Source: Crossaster papposus (lineage: Eukaryota > Echinodermata > Asteroidea > Velatida > Solasteridae). Taken from it: a DNA stretch of 64,000 bases. Positions 8,850 to 18,544 of this stretch are shown piece by piece. A model generated the notes under the pieces. The model was given only the letters and a program-made list of their open reading frames with translations, made no database searches and was not told the origin of the DNA. Made by a program: the position numbers and the translations under genes. The DNA lies in NCBI GenBank assembly GCA_037893245.1, contig JBAIAA010000598.1:310001-374000 (forward strand), read 5' to 3'. The stretch's first letter is position 1; each line of letters opens with the position of its first letter.

Positions 8850-10649
8850 GGAATCGGGCTGCTTTCGTGACCTTTCCGTTGTGAAATATCACAAATATGT
8901 TTGGTAACTAATACTGGATAATAACTCACTTCAATAGGCGTAAAATCTATGTCAAACACCCACTTCTAAACACGGAAATATCTCTCTAGTAGCTACATTA
9001 GCTTACCGCTCTCGGCATGCAGTGCGGCGCGTTACACGTTGGCGAATTCTCGTACAAACGAGATGGTCTGGTTCTCAATGCTAGCGCAACAAAACTGTAC
9101 TGATAATGTACATGAACGTTAGGGAACTCAACGATAGAGTAGATCATGTGATGCAAATTGACGAATCATGCTTCTCGTTATAGACGACCTAAGCAACAAG
9201 AAAGTGGTTGTTTACAAGTTTTAGCTCAGTAAAGTGCGCTCCTACTGGCTTATTATGACGTCATTTCCCAATGTTATCAATGAAAATAAATTCTGCAAGA
9301 CGCCAGCTTTACGGTGATACCAAATTTGTCAAAGGGGGGAGTGTTCCGCTTTGTATGAAAGCTACTTATTTTCGGTAACTTTGCGGTGATTTGCGAACTT
9401 TTGTATAAGTCCACGCTTCTTTTGTTCACCGACATCGCTCCGATAATGGGGAAAATAAGTATTTTACGTTAACTGATTTTACTAATTTTTAGATTAAAAT
9501 GATAGACGAATATGTATAGTATATGATCATCCTCTAAAAAAATTTGACGATTCCACCACGAAATGACTTTGCACGCTGTTTACGCAAAATGGATCGGTGC
9601 GACTTCGTCCGGGTTTCGTGGGAACAGGTCACATATGTAAAAATGGCGGAAGGTCCAGAAAACATTCGGTTGCTATTGACAATGAAGGCATAGCGCCACC
9701 AAGGGTAGCCTTTTGACAAGGCCTCGTGACTCTGGCTAAGCGGCTGAGATGAGTCTAGATACCCGGGGTGAACGCGCGACCGAGTGACGAATGTCACGAG
9801 GCCTTTTGCAATGTAGGTTTCACTGCTCGGCATGAATTATTCATAGATACATATTAGCATGCCAATACGCCCAATCAGAACGGCGATCTCCCAGTTGGTT
9901 TCGTTCGTGATTCGTTCAATATCAAAGCATGTAAGAAAAGGTAAAAAAACGTAAATAAATGTTGCTTCTGAGTTGAATATATGAATGATAAATACAAGAT
10001 ATCACATTTAAATCTATTTTACATGCAAAATTGCAATAAATTAGGAAGCAACTAATGATTTGAGCTAAATATTGTAAGTGACATGATTGGACATTCCCTG
10101 TTTGTAAAATGAACTAATCCAACTCAAATATAAGCTGACGTCACGCGGAGATACGTTCGCTGATTGGACGCTACCATATAGGTAGCGATTCAAGTTGGAA
10201 ACAAAGGTTAACATAAGAAATCCAAACCAGATTGATAAAGGCCACTTGTCTGGGCAATTCGCACTGACGTCACTCAGGTTTTCGCGATTAGTCTCTTTTT
10301 AGTCGCTCGGCGTCTATCAGACATGTGGCCTTGTTTAAAGGCTACACCAAGGGCAGCTTTGCCCGTACACATCGAGCATGCGTCATGTTTTTTGGAAACC
10401 AAAGCTGCAATTGGTGGCAATTTGCGATCTTGTGCACAACGATCCATCTTGCTAGTTATTGGTACAGGATTAGCTAGACGGTCTGAAGATACAGAATCCC
10501 CAAGTCAGTAACTGCATGAAAACAAAAGCCCAAACCGCTGTTTTTGTACCCTGTCATCATATCTATGTCCATATAGCAACAGAATGTTTTTTACACGTGA
10601 TCGCTGTGTGGCTCTCGATACGGAGGAAGTCCAGTATTTCAGTCATATT
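8850..10649. other. Intron / upstream region of the antisense gene, no gene recognised
   Basis: The region contains CRE-like TGACGTCA or CTGACGTCAC motifs near 9256, 10136 and 10264, and a short inverted pair around 9713-9812 (AAGGCCTCGTGAC). It could include promoter sequence for the antisense gene, but nothing proves this. The minus-strand open frame at 9534-9833 has no recognisable domain. Confidence 0.35.
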
Positions 10650-11005
10650 TCGTAACCGTCACCACAAAGTAACACTAATGTCACGTGATACGGGCGACCC
10701 ACTTCTCACGTTTTCACGAAGTAACGCAAAGCCTATATATAATATACCCGGAGAGCGTCACTTCGTGAAAACAAACAAATCAGATACGCAGTGTTCGAGT
10801 TTTCACGAAGTGACGCTATCCGTGTGTATTAGCTATAGGCTTTATGTTACTTCGTGAAAATGACAGAAATTGGCCCCGCGTATCAGGTTTTCACGAAGTG
10901 ACGCTATCCGTGTGTATTAGCTATAGGCTTTGCGTTTCTTCGTGAAAATGCCAGAAGTGGGTCCCGATACAGCCACGACATTTGTGTTACTGCGTGGTGA
11001 TGGCG
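10650..11005. mobile_element. Foldback MITE built from alternating TTTTCACGAAGTNACGC units
   Basis: The outer arms (about 10650-10735 and 10922-11005) are inverted repeats of roughly 70-80 bp containing CACTTCT and GTAACAC. Inside, TTTTCACGAAGTGACGCT and its complement alternate about six times (10718, 10757, 10800, 10843, 10892, 10938). A 45-bp block, CTATCCGTGTGTATTAGC followed by TATAGGCTTT, is present twice. The element is non-coding and could form a large cruciform. Confidence 0.75.
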
Positions 11006-11931
11006 GCGATTCCGATGGGGCTACATTCAGCTCATAACAAACTCGCTGTGTTTCTCGCCTGCGCATTCATGTGATTTTGATGAGTGTTCGATTATTAGTC
11101 GGGCAGATTTGTGCACAATATGATAGAATTGTTCACTTGATGATAAAAGTATGAATTTTGGCACACAGTCAGAGTATGTCATGGGAAATATGTTTTGCTA
11201 TATGTTTTTGTCGTTTAAAAAAAATATAGGTAGAATAACATGCAATTGCAGCAATTTGAACATTGTTTGTTATTCTACCTGACTGTATTCCAAATGACCT
11301 GTGGTCCATATCAATGTGCTTTATACCAAATTAGTTTATTGTTGTGTTTGTTTAGCACCATAATCGTTTGTTTTTGTTTATTTGTATGCGTGACAGTTTT
11401 GACATCCAAACAGGGCGTCCTAATGGTAGAACTGTCAGGGTTTTTCCAGCCAATCAAGAAAAACCTTGGAAATGTGTTTCCGTTTTATCCAGTCGGGGAA
11501 AAATAAGGAAATTGGACACTAAACCAGAATAGACAGGTTTTTGCCAGTTAATAACGTATCTTGTACCGTGTGTCTAAGTTGTGTTCATTGATTTGACTGG
11601 CCTGCGAACAAAAGATGTCCACAGGATGCAGGAAGAGATTACGAATTGTGGACTAGCACACATGCACAGTCGGTTTCCCCCTCTCCGGAAAAGAGCTTTA
11701 GAGGGAAAATAGGGTTATGGTTATTTGTAGAAAAATAAAGGGAACACCTGAGGAACACCCAGAATCCAAATTTGAGGTTTAATTTTATTTTTCTGGAATA
11801 ATTAAAAATGAGTAATTATAGCCATACACGGATACAAAGGTATGGAAGTTACAACTGTGTGGTTTGGTTTTTGTGATGTCTTCAACTTGACTTGACTATT
11901 TTTCTGTATTTTTTTATTTAATTGTTCCCAG
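11006..11931 (+). other. Intron, no feature recognised
   Basis: This is AT-rich non-coding sequence. The plus-strand open frame at 11240-11506 is hydrophobic but has no domain or exon borders. Confidence 0.4.
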
Positions 11932-12043
11932 TCATGACAGACTTCACCACCAGTCCCTGTGTGTTGGGTCACTACTGCCCCACGGCCACACCAGAGCTCT
12001 CCTGCCCACCAGGGACCTACAGGGACACACAGGCAGCAAGAAG
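11932..12043 (+). CDS. Exon: GCC2/GCC3 cysteine-rich module
   Basis: The acceptor TTGTTCCCAG and donor AGAA|GTAAGG enclose 112 bp that read TSPCVLGHYCPTATPE, then LSCPPGTYRDTQAA. C-x5-YC followed by CPPGTY is the classic GCC2/GCC3 repeat pattern seen in extracellular proteins. It enters in phase 1 and leaves in phase 2. The phase-2 exit matches the entry phase at 43692. Confidence 0.75.
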
Positions 12044-14359
12044 TAAGGCAATTCTCAAATAATAATGCAGACAGAAGGCAAACCTTTGTTTGGTTTGTTA
12101 AAACAAAAAAAACATGTTTAATTTCTTGTTTCATTCAGGCTTGGATACAAGTTTTCAGGTATAGCCTGAATTTAGCTTTTTCGTGTTTTTTGTGTATATT
12201 TGTGTTCTTTTACAAAATCGTTGTGGAATCACCTCCGCCCGCAATTTTATAAATTGTTTTATCCGACTTTCCACGGAATCGTGGGGCAACTCTAACAAAT
12301 TCTGTCACAGGTACAAAAACAATTTGTTTACCTTAAACACAAGGCTGTAAGTGTCACTTATCAAGCTTGATAAGTTGACTGCGCAAGACTATGATGCTTG
12401 ATGGCAGTTGCCATGGCTAGCTCGGTACAGGAATGTAGGAACAGTTCAGAGTGGACATATTGTAATGTGTGTCTGATGGTATAGCTGGGTGCTTTTACTA
12501 TTACGACTGAGGATTGAAGCACAAAAGTAAACAAAGGTCTCTTTAGAATCCTCTTTGTTAAAATTTGTCCTTGATTGTTCGTGTAACGTTAGGTTAATGG
12601 GGTTAGGTTATAGTACAGGAATAAAGGTAATACAATAGGGTATCTTTCGTCGTTATGTAGCTCGAGACATGGTGTTTATTGGACTTTTTCATAATGAAAA
12701 CTAGCGCGCATCCGCTTCCCCGGGTTTACTACACTGAGCTTAAACACGGTCAAACCTCTCAAAATGGAGGCACTTTTGTTCTAACATTGCTGTATCTTTT
12801 GAACGGAGCATCGTATTAACTTGGGGTGAACGGAATATGAAAGAATACGTTTCAGGCTTTTTCATCATGTATGTTTCGTAAACCTTTTTGAAAAAACCAG
12901 GGATCATTTTGTCTTCAAATGTTTGCACTCCGATGCAGTTGTCTATGGAGAAGCATTGAAAACTGGCCAAACGGCCCGTGTTTACACTGACCCGTCGTCT
13001 TTGACTTGACGCAGCAAGAGAACCAAAGGTCATCGAACTTTGGGGTGAACGGTTTTGGAAAGAGAGAGAACCCCTCTTTCATCCATGTAAACTTCATTGT
13101 GATTGGCTCAAAATCCACGGATCATTTTGTTTCTAATGTTTTTTAATTTATTTTGTTGGTGCAGCTCAAAACTGAAGGAGCCCCCCTTGAAAAGGGGCGT
13201 GTCGATTTGGTTTATGGAGCCGTGCTCTGAGACAATTGTATTCTTATAGAAGTGCAGGTATTCTTGTTTTACCTCACGTTTTGCGTTTGCTTCGGCAGAG
13301 TTTAGAAAATGTCTCCAGGGTGCGCCAGCATATAGGTTTGAATGCTTGCCATGCTTAGCGGTATAGAGTCTTCGTACTGAAGACAACATTTGCACGGTTG
13401 GGAGTGGCTGCACTGATGCGTGACAATGGAATGTGAGAGCGCCACAATGGTCTATGCAAAAGGCTGGCCTATTTGTTTAACAATGAGAGCCAGGAATGCA
13501 GGTTTTAATATCGTGTACAAATGAAGTTATGTTATTCAGGCTACTTAATGTTTGCATACGTTTTCAGCAATGAATTTTCAAAAGAAAAAAACCAAAAAAC
13601 AGATGAAGACATTGATCACCAGTAGAGGTATATCTCTTATCGCATTTAAAAATTCACTTTTGTATTGAATTCATATAATGCATTTTACGTAGAATTCGCC
13701 GTGCGATTAAATCAGGTGTATAGTATATTGCAGTATATGCTGGTGTAGGGGCAGCCCTATAGCACGCTCGCATGTTCTCCGCATTCAAATGTCGTATAGT
13801 GCTCTTAGTGTAATCAGTGGTCTTCGTTGATTGCTCTATTTCGGGGGTGTTTTTCTGGTTTAATTGAGACCTTTATAAACCTCTACCCAGCTAATTATAG
13901 GTTGAGTTTTATTGGAAGTCTGTGTTGAAATATTTAGTTTTGTTGGTTTGAGCTACCGAAATGCCGACAGATGTTAACCACCTTGGGTGGAATGTTTGGA
14001 TGTTGGATCATTCCATTCCTTTGTGTGTTTATTCAATGAAACTAATTCCATTCTTGTTAATCCAAGCGTATACTATACTTTATAAGGCGTGCACATTACC
14101 AGGCCTTTCATTTTCAGGCCAACGCTTCACGTCGAGTATCATCCCATTTGTTCTTGTTCTCCTGTGCACACATCAAGTTCCTGTATTGCTCGTTCTTTGT
14201 TCCTTGTATCTTCATTTCTCAGGTCTGCTTGATCCGACCTGCCCTAAAGCGTCTCATTTATAAGGCAAGTTCAGCGACGTCTTAAAGATCCTTCTCGATC
14301 AAGACATTTGGTTAAAATTCACTGCCAGCATGGAACATTGTATCACTTAACAGTACATT
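12044..14359 (+). other. Intron with old repeat fragments
   Basis: The only structure I can support is a diverged direct duplication. GGGGTGAACGG with GGATCATTTTGT downstream occurs at about 12800-12910 and again at 13040-13130. A GTTATAGTACAGGAATA segment at 12608-12650 resembles 43240-43285. No ORF here has coding signatures. Confidence 0.4.
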
Positions 14360-14700
14360 ATATTGTCAATTGGCATTACAGAAGTTACTATTTTTTAACA
14401 GTACATTATACTGTTGATGTTATCTCTGTTAACAGATTCTACTGTATTGGGTACTGTACACCTACATAGATTCCCCTGTTTTGCAACAGTTAACAATGTT
14501 GTTGTTTTGTTATAACAGCAAGTTTTATGTCGAAGTTTTTGTCCAAGAAACAAACGCTCCTGTTTGAAGTACAGTTGTTATGCGTATTGCGGCAATTTAC
14601 ATCGATGAATGAAGTGGGAATGGGAACGGGAACCAGACTTATTAGGCCTATATAAGTAACTAGTGATTAGTGATTACACATTACCAATAATACACGTATA

Positions 14701-14732
<32 letters not shown>

Positions 14733-15228
14733 AGTGCTTCGATAATCTACTAATTTGTCGTGAGTTACTTTTATATTCAGCTTTTCCCGCCACGATTAAG
14801 TCACGCTTTTAAATGAATAATTTTAATATTTTAATGCGGAGGGAGATGTGATGCGATTCTTCAGCTTTATTTGCTAAAAATCTAAATTTTATCAGGGAAT
14901 TTATTTATTACACACAAATCGTCAAACAAAATGTGTTTTGGGGTAAAACAACACAGTTTAACTTGTCTTAGTTCTGATTGGTCAGTTGCTGCTTAATGAG
15001 ATTCGTGTAGGTGAACAGTAGATTGTCTGTATCTTTACAGCAAAATGTGGCGTTATGAAACGTTGATGTTGCTGTGTCTTAACAGAGACGGGTCGAAATG
15101 CTTGTTTAAAACATGATGTTTTCTTGTTTCAGTACAAAACTTAACTTGATTTAACAGCGGAGATTCTGTAATTTAACAAACAAATTCAGAAAAATCTACT
15201 TGGACAGTACTAGTTTTGTTTTTATACA

Positions 15229-15284
<56 letters not shown>

Positions 15285-15340
15285 TTAAAAATAAAATAAA
15301 ATAATAGTTATACTTTGACATTTTCAACAGGAAAACAAAT
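14360..15340. mobile_element. AACAGTA-rich MITE, copy A
   Basis: It is colinear with copy A' at 41435-42395. Both start CAATTGGCATTACAGAAGTT, share GCGGCAATTTACATCGATGA, CTTCTGATTGGTCAGTTGCTG-type sequence and GACAGTACTAGTTTTGTTT, and end CATTTTCAACAG. It holds a (TA)n run at 14708-14732 and an (AAAT)n tract at 15226-15270 absent from A'. It is non-coding. Confidence 0.75.
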
Positions 15341-15879
15341 GTGGAGGTACATGTATTCGCATTTTTGTATCACTGTGGAGACATGGCTTTGTTCTCGTGT
15401 TCAAAATGGTTAGAAAGTAGAGCACGTTTTTCAAAATGCTCCCATTTTAACCACAAATATTTTCCTGGGTTGAAATGTTGACCCAATATACCATATCACT
15501 AGCCCTAATCCACATCCTAACTCTAGTTCTTGAGTAATTCAAGTAAAATTCAAAAATCTAATTCGTGAAATTCCCAATGGAGACCTATTCATCTATAGAA
15601 ATTACTCTTTGGAGACCTTTTTCACTACCATTGTCCCCGTTGTGTTCACGTCTCCAGAGGGTACCGTTTTTCGCACCACAACTGTTAACAGTGTGTATCA
15701 CATGTATCCGAGTGTTTTGTCTGCAAAGGCTGATGGTACTGTATTAAGGCAGAAGCAAAGGTAAAGACAAAGACGAATAAATATATCTACCAAAAGGTTC
15801 AGGCAGACGTTAATGGTTTACCTAATTTTTTGGACACATCGGTTTAGTGATGCATGTCGTTAATTTCCCAAGATTGGAT
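15341..15879 (+). other. Intron, nothing recognised
   Basis: The sequence between the AACAGTA element and the D-repeat is AT-rich and shows no coding or transposon signature. Confidence 0.4.
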
Positions 15880-16295
15880 TGCTGAAAATGTGATGGAGTA
15901 TATTAAAAATGATTTAATTAAATATATTCTGGTCGAAAAGATTTTTATAAATAATGCTCTGGATATGGCAGGATCCCTGATGTTTTGAATCTCAAGATGG
16001 AAATTGCTGAAATTTGCCAAAGTGTATGCTCTGTGATCAAAATGTTTGGTAGAATATACATTAAAAAAAAATATATATATATATATAACAGTTTGGTTAA
16101 ATAATGCCCTGGATATCGAAAAAGCCTTGGTGAATTGTAACGCAAAATGGAATTTACTGAAATTGATGATTGATAAGTTTGTTTCTTTACAACTTTGGTT
16201 CCGGACAAATAATCCGAAGAGCGTTTGGAGCTAATATCCCAAGGTGGGATTAGTGGAATGGTGATTAAACATATTGGCCTTTGTCCTGTTGATAA
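15880..16295 (+). repeat. D-repeat copy 1, left half, split by the Gypsy element
   Basis: It matches the tandem D-repeats at 31494-32527 (ATCCGAAGAGCGTTTGGAGC, CCCAAGGTGGGATTAGTGG, ATATTGGCCTTT). It stops at GATAATA where the LTR begins and resumes at 25445 with ATAATAAACTGTTT. The uninterrupted copy at 31860 reads CATAATAAACTG, so this is a clean empty-site comparison for the LTR insertion. The TSD ATAA is at 16292-16295. Confidence 0.8.
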
Positions 16296-17275
16296 TGTAG
16301 TAACCTCCGCGAGGGGCAGGGGTTGGGTGGAGTCTCGTTATCAACTCCGAGGAGGGGAAGTGATCCCGGGTTCCGAGCAAGAAGAAACGAAGAGTCTTGA
16401 GACACCGGTGTATCCCCAAAATCTACTGGTTTATTACGAGACTGAGATCCATGGGACACAAAGTCAACCAACATGCAACAGCGACGAATACAACTTATAC
16501 AGATGTGTACGGGGAAAACCCCGGAAAGACCCCTACGAGAGAAAAATGCACAAAACTAGTTCATGAATTTATCCCTCACATACATTTTATGAATACAATT
16601 ACACTTTGATGAAATACACTATTTAAAGTGAGTTACACTTTAACCTTAAATTTATCTCACAAAATACATGTAATAACAGGTCCGGCCGCCCACACTCACC
16701 CAACACTGGAGGGTTTCAGAACAACCTATGTCCCACGGCCGGTGTGTATGCAGGCTAGCAGCCCCCTGCCTGATGTACTATCTAAAAGCCCTGTTTATGC
16801 TGCATACGAAACAGAAAACTTTTCGTGACACACAGCACAAACCACACAGTGGAGCGATTAGGAAAGTGTATTACAAATGTATCAATTTCACCCGCCGCTC
16901 AGCCGAGCCAACACACTGCGTGCACAACAGCCAACAAAAGCAACGTGTATTCCACGCGCAAAATCATGTGCACTGAAAGCGATGAATTTCGACGGTCACG
17001 ACCCAAAATTACAAGCTAAAATATTCCATAATCGGTTCCTACCCAAGCCATAAAGTGTATAATCTCGATCCCCAATAAGTATGCCTTCAGGTGATATACA
17101 TATGCCCACCAAGATCTCCTCAGAGAGTATTTTATGAAAGGTTTTCTCACCGAGAGCCATCCAGGTCGAGGCCTAGTCTGTTCCAGCTCAGTTGGAAAAG
17201 GACCGCTGCAACACAGTAAGACGCAAGGGCGCCCTCTGGCCAATAAGGCGATAAATAAAATTACACACCACTACA
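16296..17275 (-). repeat. Gypsy 3' LTR (980 bp)
   Basis: It is a direct copy of 24460-25444 with TG..CA ends, lacking one TTGGG unit relative to the other LTR. The outer border abuts the ATAA target duplication (16292-16295). Confidence 0.95.
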
Positions 17276-17291
17276 TGTTCCCTGCTTTAAA
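17276..17291 (-). other. Polypurine tract of the Gypsy element
   Basis: Read on the minus strand the bases just before the 3' LTR are purine-rich (AAAGCAGGGAACA). They sit where plus-strand priming is expected. The match is modest. Confidence 0.45.
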
Positions 17292-17668
17292 GTCATACGA
17301 CCTCGGATGATCCCACTGAAAATACCATGTTCCTATCATGTGCACCCTTCATCATCATACCCTTATTTACAAAATGATTAAACCGTCTACATTAAACTCT
17401 CGGTCATCACACAATTCACTTTACCATTAAACAACTCGGGTGTAAACGCATAACAAGAGAACACTAACCTTTGTGAATACATCAATATGTAAATTGCATA
17501 CACTCATACAAAATGCCAGCATGAAGCCGGTTAAATTTAACAATGAAACACTGAATCAACAATGTGATGAACGGGTCATGTTAGAGCGGCAGGCACTGAT
17601 TACAAATCTCCCAGCTGGGAGCAAGGCACAGTGCCCGCCCCCCTGAAAAATACATATATACATATGTC
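17292..17668 (-). other. Untranslated spacer between the SGNH ORF and the 3' LTR
   Basis: It has no open frame of note and belongs to the internal region of the Gypsy element. Confidence 0.5.
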
Positions 17669-18271
17669 TTAACGCGAACAATAACGCATGACCACCTCTC
17701 TAATCTGGCGAATATATCTGGCCATTCCTTCTGCATTAAGGTGGCACCCATCGATCATGTACCTGGGAAGATTCACTCTCCTCTGAGATACCAGACATAC
17801 CCGAGGTGCCCTTCCAGCCAGCTCCGTGCCGAGCATCATATTAAAGCGCCTGACTCGGTGATTCAACGTTTGTAGTGAGACCTGGTTCGGCCTGCGCAAC
17901 GCCGACCTTTGGATCACGGAAAATAGCACAATGCGCCTCGGCTGGATACCGTGCACCGCAAGCGTGTCCAAGAACCTCAAAGCTCTCTCAACCACTACCC
18001 TGGGGGTTGCGTTTTCGGCACAAAGATCGTTTGTTCCCAGGTCGATGCATAACAGATCGATTCGATCCAAAGCCACCATCTTTCTCAAGTAACGTTGGGG
18101 TGTCTCGAGAACCCTATCATATGTTAACCCTGGGTGCCCCTCCACTAATACCGTGTACCCTTCGGTGATACCCATTAAGTCATTTAGTGACACGCGGTGT
18201 GAGCGTGCCTCCCTGGCAAGCCTTGCTACGAACGAATGGCCGTATATGTAAACCACTTGTTTCTCCGCCAT
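17669..18271 (-). CDS. SGNH/GDSL hydrolase-like protein encoded in the env position of the Gypsy element
   Basis: This is a 200-residue protein from the ATG at 18271 (the open frame extends to 18403). SGNH blocks are in order (residues counted from 18403): VVYIYGHSF with the nucleophile Ser57 (GHS for GDS), a block II Gly at VEGHPG, IDLGTNDLC with Asn125 of block III, and IDGCHLNAEG with Asp218 and His221 of block V. Predicted activity is an esterase or acetylhydrolase with unknown substrate. No signal peptide or transmembrane helix is visible, so it is not a classical Env. A strong acceptor lies 2 bp upstream of the ATG, suggesting a spliced subgenomic mRNA. SGNH domains are known from CR1 ORF1 and Ngaro/DIRS-type elements (by recall). 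Presence in Gypsy would be unusual. It is uninterrupted. Confidence 0.8.
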   Translation of the reverse strand: MAEKQVVYIYGHSFVARLAREARSHRVSLNDLMGITEGYTVLVEGHPGLTYDRVLETPQRYLRKMVALDRIDLLCIDLGTNDLCAENATPRVVVERALRFLDTLAVHGIQPRRIVLFSVIQRSALRRPNQVSLQTLNHRVRRFNMMLGTELAGRAPRVCLVSQRRVNLPRYMIDGCHLNAEGMARYIRQIREVVMRYCSR

Positions 18272-18290
18272 GCCTGTACAAAATAAACTC
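18272..18290 (-). promoter_or_regulatory. Candidate 3' splice site ahead of the SGNH ORF
   Basis: Read on the minus strand, GTTTATTTTGTACAG|GC ends two bases before the hydrolase ATG. A T-rich tract plus CAG is a good animal acceptor. Placement before a third ORF mirrors the spliced env mRNAs of retroviruses and gypsy. The donor has not been identified. Confidence 0.5.
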
Positions 18291-18544
18291 GCTTGACTAG
18301 TGAGCTGATGCAAAACTGTGCACGACACCTCGGATGGACGGGGAGGGATATTTTCTCTGTCCTGCAACGTACAAAATAAACATGTTAAGTCCCACAGAGC
18401 CATTAATACCCAAAAATATGAAACACGTCAGGGTTTATAAAACATAGTTACGTCCCTAATTAGGTCTCATCATGGAGGTGGTGAGTACACCAAGTATCCC
18501 GTACATTGCACAGGCAATCCTCCAACACTTCACAGACTGCTGAA

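Noticed and set aside
9534-9833. Minus-strand 99-codon frame upstream of the DUF7869-like gene
   Set aside because: No splice borders, domain or composition bias. Probably chance.
17669-18271. Env glycoprotein
   Set aside because: No signal peptide, cysteine pattern, fusion peptide or transmembrane anchor is visible, and the SGNH blocks are clear.
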